64,000 nucleotides of DNA, taken from contig JAILWY010000026.1 of the NCBI GenBank assembly GCA_022113835.1, forward strand, positions 6,909,001-6,973,000, written 5' to 3'. The notes under the pieces are model-generated. The model saw only the letters and a program-made list of their open reading frames with translations. It was not told the DNA's origin and did no database searches. Source of the stretch: Atopsyche davidsoni. Its lineage: Eukaryota > Arthropoda > Insecta > Trichoptera > Hydrobiosidae. The translations under genes and the position numbers were made by a program. Below, piece after piece: positions 34,584-46,600 of this stretch (position 1 is its first letter; each line of letters begins with the position of its first letter).

Positions 34584-35570
34584 CTACTGTTATTATTTTG
34601 TAATAATTTTCTCGTAATCATTTTATTATGCTTCATTGACGAAAACATAAATATTAAATAAATCGTGTAATAAACTTCAGTATGAGTCTTACGAGAAAAT
34701 TACGCATCAAATATTATATATAATATCAAATATCTTAACAGAAATTCATCCATAAGTCGTTTATGTTCAATCACTATCTATCATGCTTTAAAAATAAACT
34801 TATCTTTATGTTTATATTTTTCACGGTTCTTTGCCACTCTCTTGCCTATGCAGCAACTCGTAGAAAGTGATATTTTTCCTTTCACATCCCGGAAAATTAC
34901 CAGCCAACTTCCTGCGTGTAGTAATTATCCAAACCGGCCTTCTCACTCCAATTCCATAATTTGTCTTTAAAAATAGCACCGCGAAAGATTAAAACAAGTA
35001 ATGCTTGCCCTGAATACAGAAATCTTGCCAATATTCCACGGTGGTTTGTGATTGGCTGCTTACCGCATCACGTGGCCGGCTGGTGGCATAAGTTGTATTT
35101 TAATTGCGAATTGAGATTAATGATCCGTTTATTGGCTTGATGATGAGCTGGAGAGTGGAGTCAAGGTCGCTTAATATGAAAATTGCACCGTCACTGCATG
35201 CGCTAGTGCTGGCGTGCATGCGGACCTGGCGCGGGGGCCGGCGAGCCAATCATTCTTTATGGGAATCAACACTCCATTCTGAAATTCAATATTTTTATAC
35301 CAAATGTACACTTTGAAGTTTAATGTCGATTTGTGAGGTTTTTTTTCATTCCGTACTGTCAATGTAAAAATGAAAAAAAAAAAAAAAAAAAAAAAAAAAA
35401 CAACAACAAATATACAAATGATATGTTATATTTACTATAGTTTTGAGTGTTTTGAACTCAAAGCTAATATGCATATTTACTATAAATGTTCAGAATTGAA
35501 ATTGACGCTTTAACAGAATGGATTATATTGCTATGTTGTATTTGTAAATAAACATAAAATAGAGTACATT
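34584..35570. other. AT-rich spacer with A28 run at 35373-35400
   Basis: The A28 run followed by CAACAACAAA could be a retroposed tail, but no element body or target duplication was found. Mixed patch at 35050-35260. Confidence 0.45.
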
Positions 35571-35800
35571 CCACGATGGAAAGCCCTCCGGAGCAACGGC
35601 CGCCCATTCGCCGCCGCAGACGGGCATTAGCTGCTGCAGCGATAATCAATACGACCTTGCATGCGTCGGCACTCAGTCAGGCGAGCCGGCCGCTGGCATA
35701 ACTTGGCCGAGTGCAGTGCGAGGATGCTCGGCACACTGCCACTGCAGGCCAGCTCGGGCGTCAGGAGTCGGGCTTCCTGCGAATAAACGCGAAAATTCTC
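35571..35800. promoter_or_regulatory. GC island
   Basis: CpG-containing GC-rich block with overlapping open frames on both strands and no family resemblance. Candidate regulatory island. Confidence 0.25.
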
Positions 35801-38114
35801 CTGTACCACTTTTGACACACAACCACGTTCTGACACGCCGATTTGGGTTTGTTTATGTACCACTTTACTCTTTTGCTATTGAGGATTTATTATTCAAAGT
35901 ATGCTTGATGCTATCTTCAAGTTGAGGTTATCATAAATTTTTTTATACATATTCGTATAGCGAACATAATTTTAATTTACAAACGTTATACCAAAGTAAT
36001 TAAAATGAATATACGTTGTTTAATAAAATTTTATCAAATTTTATAACAAATAACTTTTGTTGCACATGGTACATCATTTTTTTTTTTGTTACAATAATTT
36101 TCTACTGTTCTGAACAGCGCTTGTAAATAACCTTCAGAAAGTTTTCACGTACAGTCTGTATGCATAGTGTTGATGTTCAGCACATAGAATGTGAACATGT
36201 GCGCGACATTAAGTTGGAATATCGATCCGCTGTTGTTGACCAGATAATAAAGCAATGGCAGAGGTTATTAGGGTTATTCAAATGATAGCCATTGTTTGTA
36301 ATAGCACGATAGTTATGATATATATATAGCCGCAAAGATATTACGAATGGTATTCTCGGGAATTAACACAGTAGGCTTTAATATATAACTACCCACACTA
36401 AAACGTGATATGCGTGTTCGATGCAAAAAAAAATATATACTTGCTTAGGATTGCAATGTTATACTTAGTTGTGTCAAAGATATCAAATTTGAAAGTAGAG
36501 TAGTCAATAATAATAAAATATCATCTTGGGGAAGTGAGACCACAAACAGCTTTATTTTAATTTATTTCTTATAATTATAAAAAATTTCAACAAGGCTTTT
36601 CATTATTTAATGAAGATGTTTGGTTTGTACCGTGTTTTGAAACCACTACATAATATTAGTTTTATAAAAAAATTTCAATTCTTAGTTGTATAAAAGTGGA
36701 AAATTCTAGTCTAAGTCAGCAATATACGTTAACTTTTAATGCAGATTGAAATTTTAATTGTTTACATATTCGAATCGATTATCTTTTTGTATAATTTAAA
36801 TCGCTACATATTGAGGAGAATATTTACAAATCAAATTGTATTTTGTTAACATTAGTCCTTCGCAATGTCAAGGTTGTCTACTTATAGCTCTAGTGGGTAC
36901 ACCACTCATATCGGTAGCTTGAGTGGATCAAACGTCAATACTTAGAATATAAGCCAAAACTGATGCGGACTCAATCGTCTGGGTTGTGTTATATTCCTAG
37001 CGATATTTAATACGAATGCCCTTCAAAAAATTCTTGATGAATTCTTCAATTAATTCTACGTTTTTACTTGCTTGTATTCAAAATTAATATTGAACAGTTT
37101 ACTTTGTAATTTTATACATGTGTTATTGCCTACATCTTTATTTTTTGTGCTTTCGTATCGAAGGTTGTCGATCATCTTCTCTAATTTCCACCATCATATC
37201 ATGTCTCGTGTTTTAGGAAATTTTAGAATTTCGATGAAAACCCAATCTCGGTGGATTCCAACGTTTTAATAATAGGCTTCTTGAAGATCTAAGACCAGTA
37301 ATTATCAATTATCTACTAAACCACTTGTTTTAATAATCCCTTTTGAATTCTAAAGTGGTAATATTGTAATATAAAATACACCGCTTAAAACAGATTGCAA
37401 CATGTATATGCAAATAATTAAACATATTTTCATAGTAAATAACTTATAAACCACGATGAGACTATATTTGCTTCTAATTCTATATTTCAGCTAAACACAC
37501 CATCATCATTTTTTAAAACTAATGTTTTATTTAACTACATTGAATTACCTATTAAAAAAAAACCATAACGTGACCATTGATCACAACCTGACCGGACTGA
37601 CTCTCAGATCTGGTTAAATATTTTTTTAGTGCGGCAACATTAAAAATTCCAGTTTCACCCGACGCGGGTCGAAACGAAACCAGTTAAGGCTCGCAAATCA
37701 TCTTTATTGGTTTGTTATTTTGACCATACTTTATTCCTACGCGTCTGCGGCTTCGTTCGTCTGACGTGCGCGGCTTTGTATTCCTTCGTTTAGCGCCCGT
37801 TCGTAAATGCACCTGTGTTTAACTCCTGTTCACGAAGGCACGATACAGCGACTATTACGGACACGTCATCCCAGCACGAGCGGCTTCTGTGTAACTATAT
37901 TTAAATATTTAAACGCCAAACGCTACCATGCTATGCATAATTATTACTTTGTAATATGGTAACACCTTTTTGTGTGTTCTTAAACCGCAAAAAACGAATA
38001 GGAATTTTTAATACCAGTAAACAATTATGATTAATGAATTTAACAAAAAATCTATTATTTTTATAATAACTATTCTTTTTTGTTTTTATTATACTTGTCG
38101 TTGAAAAGATTTTT

Positions 38115-38118
<4 letters not shown>
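35801..38118. other. AT-rich spacer with mixed patch at 37640-37900
   Basis: A good acceptor-like tract ends in TTTCAG near 37491 without a partner donor of note. No gene seen. Confidence 0.45.

Positions 38119-38187
<69 letters not shown>
38119..38187. repeat. (TA)n microsatellite, about 34 units
   Basis: Uninterrupted TA dinucleotides. Prone to length change and cruciform extrusion. Confidence 0.95.
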
Positions 38188-38190
<3 letters not shown>

Positions 38191-38760
38191 TTTAATACTC
38201 AATGTAATTTGATTTTTCTATTCTTTTTAATAAAATGTACATCTACCCAATACTATTATATGTTCCTCCAAAGAAACGTGTACTGTACACATATGTATGG
38301 GCTTTTATATGTGACTCTTTATAAATAGATAGAATAACTCTACAAACTACAGCCATTTATCTCGCATGATTCCCTTGTTTTGTGGTGCTATCAACTGGAC
38401 GCTTCCATTATTTAATATCCGGAGCATTTCGTTGTCGACGCTGTATTTAATAATGATGTGGAATGTCGAGTGTGTATGCTCGAACTATCAATTATTTGCA
38501 ATAATCAATACATTCTAAAGAATTTTCAAATATCTATATAATTGTATAATAATTGTATAATTGTATAATATGTATATAAGTTCTATTGTGCGTATTATCG
38601 AATTTTATAATTGTTGGTATTTGATCATTTTCTCGATTCGATTATTTTCTCGAATAATAAGTATTGAGTCGATTATTAAAGCATATCACCGATGCCCAAC
38701 ACTTGTATTTATTGACCTATTTGGCGTGCGACATGGTTTTTTGTCGATTTTCCCGGTTTT
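38188..38760. other. AT-rich spacer
   Basis: Nothing recognised. Confidence 0.5.
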
Positions 38761-38813
38761 CTTATCGCACCTTCCCGTTTCCGCCGGCGACTCGCAGCCA
38801 CCTCGCCGCATGG

Positions 38814-38876
38814 ATCCCTCTCATCCCTCTCATCCCTCTCATCCCTCTCATCCCACTCATCCCACTCATCCCCCTC
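38814..38876. repeat. 9-bp minisatellite, seven units
   Basis: Units are four ATCCCTCTC, two ATCCCACTC and one ATCCCCCTC, continuing into degenerate C-rich sequence to about 38910. Because 9 is a multiple of 3, several frames on both strands stay open and encode HPS, LIP or DE(W/R)-rich peptides. These are artefacts of the repeat, not genes. It lies in a GC island (38765-38930). Confidence 0.9.
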
Positions 38877-38940
38877 ATCCCCCCACCCCACCCAGACCGC
38901 CCCGATTCGGCTTGATAATAACTCGCCCAGCCCTTGAGTG

Positions 38941-40310
38941 ATTTGCGCCTGTTATTTTAATCTACTTTCACGGCACTTCAATATTTTGGTACAAGCAACG
39001 GTTCGATTCGATTATTCATGCCTGGGCGACGTTTTTTTGCGTCGTGCCGTGGAGAATCAATTATGCAAAGGAAAAAAATGCGCTTAAGAAAAAACTGATA
39101 CTTTTTATTATTTAAAGGCTCCTACAATTCTTATTTACTATTGAATACCGGTATATATTAATATATTATTTTATTGCCGCTTTTAATATTATCTAGGGCA
39201 GGTTATTAATATAATTTTGGTTTACAATTCATTACATTAATGTAGTTGGTAAAAAATTCGATTATTCGAAATCATAAGCTGACATCGTGGCTGCATAGAA
39301 AAGTTTTTTAATCATAAAATCATACTCGTTATTCATAACTTTGTTATTTGTAAGTAGGGTTATTATCCTATCTTTCAATTTTATTGCTTGTCGCTTTATT
39401 TTAATAATTTTTATTTTCGTTGATGGAAGTAAATATTGAGGCTTAATGGTAACTCTGAGGCTTCAGAGAAGAGTGACTCTGAGGGTGAGCGTTGTCCCAA
39501 GCCCACAGCTGACCAGTGCAGGCGCAGCGCGTCGTGGCTGCTCGGGTGTGTCCGGTAATCGTCGTCACTTCAAATACTATCTATCGATTCTTTTGTTGTA
39601 TACATGAAATTAGGCGTCGAAGCTCACTCTGTAGGTCGCATTCCGATGACGACAGAATGCGAGACAAGTAGGCGACAAGCGTAGTTTTTCAGTCATTTGA
39701 GCTTTATTAGGTAAAATTACATACATTAGCTTATCCTGAATTGAACCTGCAACCCAGTTTTTAAATATAATGACCGCCATTTCATATTAATAAAGCATAA
39801 ACATCAAAAGACGTATAATCTACATAGTTCAAACTTTTAAAAAAATATCGGAATTTTTTTTTCTGTTTATATTTATTACACGTACACATGTTATCATATC
39901 AAAACATTCAGCATACAATTATATAATTATTAATATTTTTTTCATTTAAATACTATCTTGTATAAACTTTAGATTATTTTAAAATTGGTGGATTTTTTAA
40001 TTACGTTGCTTTAAAAACGACGAAACATCTATTGATCAATGGTACTACAGCTTAACGTTGGAGCAGTTCAGATATTCAGCGGGGAAATAGTAACTTTAAA
40101 CTAAAGGTATGTTGAATGCTTTGAACGTGTATTTTCAACTACGCTTTTTATTTTAGAATATTGTTGTTAGAAAATCCACCCCACGTGATATCCGGTTGCA
40201 ATTATTGAAAAACAATTAATTGATTAATTTAATTTCCCTCCCTTTGTAAATAAGCACACGTACCTATCCACGCTCGGGCTGTTACACACTCCACGTCTAC
40301 AACTGGACGC
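38941..40310. other. AT-rich spacer with GC patch at 39480-39560
   Basis: No gene. The patch is short and CG-containing. Confidence 0.45.
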
Positions 40311-40600
40311 ATCGATTTTAGTGCTGTCGGACCGGCGCTTATGCAGCGGCTAATCTCATTATACGTCACCGCCTGGCATAAGCGCGCGTGTGTGCGTGTG
40401 TGCGAGGGTGCGAGGGTGCGAGGGTGCCAGGGTGCCAGGGTGCCAGGGTGCCAGGGTGCCAGGGTGGACTCCCACCCCGCGCCCCTCCTCGCAGCTGTTT
40501 GTCACACGCACATGCGTCACGGAAGAGCACGTGGGGTGGGCATGAATTACGAGGGATGCTACGTACCCTGATTTTTAACGAGATCTCCACCGGCCAGCTC
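40311..40600. promoter_or_regulatory. GC island carrying an octamer minisatellite
   Basis: GC-rich block around the 8-bp array at 40402-40465. Open frames across it on both strands translate the repeat. Candidate regulatory island. Confidence 0.3.
40402..40465. repeat. 8-bp minisatellite, eight units in two blocks
   Basis: Three units of GCGAGGGT followed by five of GCCAGGGT, exact. The variants are segregated rather than mixed, as expected if each block expanded separately by slippage. The G-rich strand carries GGG every 8 bases and could form a G-quadruplex. Confidence 0.95.
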
Positions 40601-42490
40601 CTCGCACTGCAAATATTATGTTTCCACTCTTAATTGGAAATATTCTCTCACTCCCCCTCTGTGAATGGTTTTTTCAGGTAGCGTTTACCTCCTACAGATT
40701 GCTCAAAATTCAATCACATTATGTATTATTGATTGATTACATTTTAATGATACGCTTCAATAGCTTTGTTTTCACTGTTAACACGTTCTGGAGATGCTTT
40801 AATTAAAAATATGAATGGTAATTGTGAGGCGTTATGTGACCCATAGTTTTTTTATAATATAAAAAACGGTTTATTTAGAACTGTGATCATTTTTTTAATG
40901 AAATATATAGTCTTTCATTTTAAATAAAATTTTATACGGATCGTATTATTAAGTGGATTAATGACACCACATCCAGAATACAACTTTATAATTAACAACC
41001 TTAATACTTAAAAAACTAAAAGCTGTTAAATCATAATATGCTTTAATCTGCCTTATTAAACGTCTCTGAATAAGACATAGTCCCTGTAACTTCTAGAGAA
41101 CTGAATAGTACATATCTAAGAATTGTGAAGGAAACAACTCTAGGGGAGTACTCAATAAGGTAAAGTTGTTGAACGCTAGACATGCACATGGTGTATTCCC
41201 ATCAGACAGCGTTTGATAGATCAGATAATATTAATGATAGATGTGTCACTTTGTGACGTGTCGCTATAACGCTCCCGAGCATTGCATTATGTAGATAATA
41301 ATCATTTAAATCCTAACGTCTCTCTATAAATATTGATAAGTTAATAAAACACAAATATAGTTTAGTATATATAAATACGTAAATATATTTAGTGGCATGC
41401 TTTCATTAGTAACAATACAAAGTTACAGACAATATAACCGTGTTTAGTTGTGTATAATTAAAAGTTTCAATGCGCTGTGATATATTTAAAAGATTAAATT
41501 TTATTGTAAATATTAATTTATTTACCCTTATATATGTTTTAGATTCATATAAACTGTATGTCGATGATATCTGAGTACATATTTTCTATTGTATGAAAGT
41601 ATAATAGATTTAAATATAATGTAAAAACCCACATTATAACTATAGAATAAGTGTGAAATAAAAAAAATATATACCATACAACCGCACATGATCATGAATG
41701 TATTATTTTTACTGCCAGACTCGTCTCTTGTCTATTATTTAAAACTGGTCACCCCATCGGTCTATACTCACAGCTGGGCCTCCGGAACCCCTTCTAGACG
41801 GCGGCCATGACAGCTCATTTTTTTCAACCATTCTCCTATTCAATATTCTACGGTTGACGACTGATGCAACCAGAACATCTCCTGAATAGTGTCTGCTGTT
41901 ACAATTCTTCCACGGAATGTATTTATATGTAAAATTGGAACTATGTATTCAACTGTTGACAAACGCCTACGTATGAAGTTTTGTAGACCAAAGCTGTGTG
42001 ACTCTTTTATATTTAAACAAATATAAATATCTTTGGATAACTCTCTTTTTAGTCTTTATTTTATTCATTAAATATATAGTTTTTAAAATGAACAATTTGT
42101 TTTTAACACAATTATATATTTTAAAGCGTTTCATAATTTCGTTTCAATGAAATTATTTTAGTTTTACACAGAAAACACCATAAAGTTTAAAATAAACATA
42201 TTAATCTTATAGGGTTATTCTTTTCAAAAAATATATCGTGCTACAATAGTATTTCGTTACTCATACAATAGCTATACACATCGAGTATATCCATCAGTAT
42301 CTCTGATTCCTATTTGAAAAAATATTTTTGAAATAATATTATAAATTTACGACAAAATCACAATAAATATCTTATAACTCATTTAAAACTATTTTGCAGA
42401 CATCAAAACGTCAAACAAGGGTACACCATTAATGACTTGCAATCATAATAAATTTATCAGTAACGATAAACAATAACAAAAAATATTAAT
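40601..42490. other. AT-rich spacer
   Basis: At 40677 a good pyrimidine-rich stretch ends in TTTCAG followed by GTAGCG; the donor half is poor. GGCCATGA at 41813-41820 is a Pho-type core in a mixed patch (41750-41830). No gene is supported. Confidence 0.45.
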
Positions 42491-43310
42491 CAAAATAATC
42501 ACATCACAAGAGCGCAGTGACAACAGTGCATCGCACCCATCCTTATCACTCCTCCGCAGGGGCCGCAGTCGCTCGCGCACTCTACTGGCGCATACGCCGT
42601 TTGGCGTCCGGCCCGCCGCACTTCGGCCCGACGCGGCTCACGCACGGGAAACCTAGCGGCTGCCGCGCACGCCACTAGCGACCCACTGGCCGGGTATACT
42701 AGCACATAGACACACTGCAGCCAGACCTTCGCCGGAATAGGGAAGACCGCGCGGCGTCGTGAGCGTGACTTTTGAAGTAAATCAACATGCTCAAATAATT
42801 ATTCATTTACCACTCCCGAAATAAATATTTACCTGTTTTGCAATTCGTAAAACATTGAAAATATGTTTTACCGATAATTTGTTTACGATTGTGAAATTAA
42901 TTACTGAAGGGAATATAAACTAGATGAATATTGATTTAAAAAAAAAAAATTTTTTTTTTACATTGTGCAGTCGTAAAAAGGTAAAAACGGTTCAGTTGAG
43001 TGACTTGAAAATGATTTCGGCGATCGGGATGTGAATCTTGAAGCCGGGGTGGGGTGGCTGCATCTAGCCGCCCCCGCACCGGCGACTCACGCACGGAGGG
43101 CCCCGCGTGCAGCCGCGCCGCTCGGTAGCCGGCGGCGCGACCCACTAACACAGCCGAGCGCCCGCCGGCGTCCGTGAGCCGTGAGCCGCGAGCCGCGAGC
43201 CGCGAGCCGCCAGCCGCGCCTGTGTGCGTCGGATGCGCCTGAATGGGGCGCGCCTGTGTGAGTGTCCGCCGGCGGTGGTGCGCAACCCTACCCGACTAAT
43301 CCTGGACACA
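42491..43310. promoter_or_regulatory. CpG-rich promoter-type domain, part 1
   Basis: Two GC islands (42510-42780 and 43015-43300) separated by AT-rich sequence. They hold a 7-bp minisatellite (43174-43215). With the islands at 43790-44110 and the leader-like exon ending at 44780 they form the largest GC domain in the window, which is why I read it as a promoter region. Minus-strand open frames here have no recognised domain. Confidence 0.35.
43174..43215. repeat. 7-bp minisatellite, six units
   Basis: Units: two GTGAGCC, three GCGAGCC, one GCCAGCC. Exact 7-bp period, frame-shifting in any coding context, so non-coding. Confidence 0.9.
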
Positions 43311-43789
43311 ATTCCCAAAAAACTATATTATTGTATTCGATATAAGTGTTAATAAATTGCTGAACAATTGTGAAAGTTACGCGTTTCTATAGATGCGAGT
43401 TTTTTTTTAATGAAAAATTTTTATTTGGAAAGGATGCAGCCGAGTGCGCTTTTACCATATATGTATGATTTATTTAAATAAATAAATAGGATTTTGAAAA
43501 GCGGTCAGGGTATTTATTAGATATGAATGCACATTTTAAAGTAAAAATAAAATATTTCAGTTTTATCAGTTCACAACTGTGAATATTGTAACAGAGTATG
43601 GCAAGAGTAATATTCGATAAGAATGGGTCAACGTCCCGTTGCAAGTGAGAACTCAATTGGAATCTTTAATATTAAACAAAACGATCGAATTGTTGGGCAC
43701 CGCATTCCGGCTCTCACCTCGATAACACCACCAAACAAAAACAATTCGAACGATCTTCAAAAAAGTAATCGGGCCCAAATGATAAAATT
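43311..43789. other. AT-rich gap between GC islands
   Basis: Nothing recognised except the beginning of an open frame that continues into the following GC island and is not supported as a gene. Confidence 0.5.
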
Positions 43790-44110
43790 GCGCAACTCGG
43801 CTCGCGCACCGGCGGCGGGCGCGCCTGAGGCCGGCGAGGGGCGATGCAACGCTCGGCACTGCAGTTGCGGCCCGCGCTCGCCGCATGCAAGCCGCTCGAG
43901 CCGCCAGCCGCCACCGCCACCGCCACCGCCACCGCCCGCCCGCGGGGCCCCTCAGCCGCGACTCCGCCCGACCCGGCACTCCGGCCCCGACCCTGCCGCC
44001 CGACAGCCTCCCGGGGAGTCCTCCTCGCCCGCCGCGCTTCGGTGACCCAGTTCAGTGCCGACGGTAAACAGAAGCGCCTCCGCCGACAGCATTGACCCCC
44101 GATTCCCATG
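43790..44110. promoter_or_regulatory. CpG-rich promoter-type domain, part 2
   Basis: Very GC-rich, including CCACCG repeats at 43908-43937. Open frames of 83-140 codons occur in four frames at once and are Pro/Ala/Arg-rich, the pattern of GC-rich non-coding DNA rather than of a gene. It sits directly upstream of the candidate first exon. Confidence 0.35.
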
Positions 44111-44780
44111 CTACTTTTCAAATGTCACTGCTATTTTCCTAGTCGACATCGCCGGACGAGTGAGAGGACGACATATTTATTTCTCAATATTATTGTTACG
44201 TTTTCAAATCTCCGCATAATACTGTAAACGTGTGATAACTCAGTGCAATATTACTACTACTCGTCGGGTGCGTTGCTTCAGTGGTGCGTGCTTACCGCGG
44301 GAGTCCGGCGCGCGTATTTTGTGTTCATTGCGTAATGCGATTTAAGGAAACGGGTCAAACGTGTTTCTCACCGAATTGATCCGCCAAAAATCGGACGACC
44401 GCTAATTCCGATGACCGAATCGGTTCCGGTCGACCGGAACAGTCGCCGCCTTCAAATTGTAAGTGTGTAACGAATCTGATCCGAATGCCCAGCCGATAAT
44501 TCGAATTACGACAATATTGTTGCGATTCAAACGATTCCGGGCAGTCGCCGGTGCGAAGAAGTCTCGCCCGGGTGTCGTTTTGCGTGTCGATTGGAAGATT
44601 AATTTGTGCCGGAAGATATTTTCGATAAGCCCCCGGGCGTTGCGTGTGAATTGTCAAGTTGTCGTGGTTCAGGACGCGCCAGGCTGTGCGGTGAGACGGT
44701 GACCCGCTCCCGCCAGTGAGAGTGACTTCCATCGAGCTCGCTCCAAATTATTTTGGCTCCATTCCACCGGTTATTAACAC
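44111..44780 (+). other. Candidate non-coding first exon (5' leader) with strong donor
   Basis: Mixed, CG-rich, non-repetitive sequence with stops in all + frames, ending in AACAC followed by GTAAGTTAC (donor at 44781). An alternative donor, GTAAGTGT, starts at 44459. An initiator-like ACTCAGTG (A at 44242) could be a start site about 540 bases before the main donor. The stretch looks like a long insect developmental-gene leader, and directly follows a CpG-rich domain. It could be an alternative promoter of the long + strand gene or the start of another transcript. No TATA box or DPE match was found. RNA evidence would decide. Confidence 0.4.
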
Positions 44781-44785
44781 GTAAG

Positions 44786-46000
44786 TTACTAGAATTTTCC
44801 ACAGCCTTTCTTCCACATTGGTAACGAGCGACGATAAAATTAATTGCACGCATTACGCTCTACTACAACGCTGTATTGCCCAGCGTTAAATTAAATAATT
44901 ATTAACTAATAATAGTTCAGTTGTATTTTGGACCGCATATAAAAAATCAGTGTGTAAGGCTTGTAAAAAAAGTTTGCATTTTCAAAACGCATACTATCTT
45001 ATCTTTGAGTTTTTATTACTTACGATTTTTTCTCAATAAAAATATCTATTTTTGTATTGATAATAATGATCCGAGGAACAATGCTCTTCAAAATACAATC
45101 GGTTATAAAAAAAACTGGCGACATACTGACATCGTCGTCATTGCGAAACTGCATCGTTTGCTAAGCAATAAATAATAATTCTGATTTTTTTTGTGTCACA
45201 AAAAATCCTATAAACGCGTGTAAATCGAGGTCATGATAGTTATTAACATTTCATAAGCATATATAAAAGTGATATATTTCAATAAATCTACATTTAAAAA
45301 ATATAGTTATCCAAGCAAAATTTTTAAGTAAGTATTTTTTCTATCAATATAAATCGTAAGCCTTTAAACTTGTTCCTACAGTTGTTATTTGACAAATTAA
45401 AAGTTAAGTGTTGATATATTGAGAATTAATGTTTAATTTAAAACATTAAAAAGAAAATGACTTTTTATTATGATGACAATAATACTTCTAGCATTCCTTT
45501 TGAATCGCTCGCAAGTAAAATTTCTGAGTGTATATACTACGTTTTTTCTACCATCGTTCTTCATATGCCCCCATAGCTTTTCTGTCGCCAATATCTCAGA
45601 TAAATTCAATTACCGGGGCGCCAACCGGCTGCCCGCATAGCCTCCCTGAGAGACATCGACACAAGGGCGACTGATCACCCCCGGCCAGTGTTTCGCTTTT
45701 AATCAACTTAACTCGCACAAATATCACCCACGGAAACACCTTTCGTAAAAAAAATTCATGACTAAAACTGACAGTTAAATATAAAAGTATATTAGGTCTA
45801 AGATAACGACGAGCACTCGCGAGCTATGTCGATTACTTTGTTACAGCTTCAAGTGGTTGGACTATGTTTCATGTTTGTGATATACATCAGTCGATTGTGC
45901 TTCTCGTATGAATGAAAGAATGAATCTCTGTCCTTATTTAAGACAATGTGCCGTTTGTCAATTTCTAGGAAACATTAATTGACGCCAATGGAATAATTCA
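44786..46000. other. AT-rich spacer, probable intron start
   Basis: Composition drops sharply to AT-rich just after the donor at 44781, as expected for intron. GTAAGT near 45328 is donor-like without exon evidence. Mixed patch at 45590-45680. Confidence 0.4.
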
Positions 46001-46600
46001 ATGTGTGTTTCTCAACGCACCACTTCTTATGTCATTTTTTAAAAGAAGGTCAAGGATACGCCGCTCAGAGTGTCGTGTGTCATCGGATATTGCCACGAAC
46101 AATGAAATCGCGAAGAATCATTTGCAAAACATTACAACGCCACGCGATAAACTCGGCGGTCGAACACATGCGAGCGGGAGATGTCACGCGGCTCTCGGAA
46201 ACACATCGGAAATAATAAAGTCTATTGCTGTCTGTGTGTCATGGAATGAATCAAGTCGCAGCCAAACTGTCTGGCGGGGACCTCTCTAGCGAGCACACTT
46301 TACAACACAATCTAAATCAAGGTTTGTTTACAAACACTCCGCTAGCAACTGGTCTCGGGTGTCTGGACCCGCGGGTTACGACTTCGACTTTCGCAGTTAG
46401 AATTAATTATGCACATCGGTTTATTTAAATACAAATAATGGATTTGCGGAGAGCTCCCCGCCGCAATGGACAATGCTCGACCCGCTGCAAGTTGTTCGTT
46501 CTGACATAATTCTGTCGAAGTTTCCTGTTTGCTGCGACATCAAATGCACCGCCCGAGCTGTTGACACGAGCGTGTGCAGTTTATATACACATCATTGAGT
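46001..46600. promoter_or_regulatory. Mixed-composition block
   Basis: About 600 bases of moderate GC with several CG dinucleotides and overlapping short open frames in different frames. No recognised domain. Candidate conserved non-coding block. Confidence 0.25.

Noticed and set aside
35373..35400. A28 run as a LINE or SINE tail
   Set aside because: No element body, pol III boxes or target duplication next to it.
38561..38941. 126-codon + strand open frame with HPSHPS repeats
   Set aside because: The tail is the 9-bp minisatellite at 38814-38876, open in several frames at once. The head has no recognisable domain.
40660..40690. TTTTTTCAG followed by GTAGCG as a recursive splice site
   Set aside because: Good acceptor but the donor half departs from consensus at positions +4 to +6.
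43623..44045. 140-codon open frame on the + strand
   Set aside because: Pro/Ala/Arg-rich translation of a GC-rich block containing CCACCG repeats. Three other frames are open over the same bases, so it reflects low stop density.
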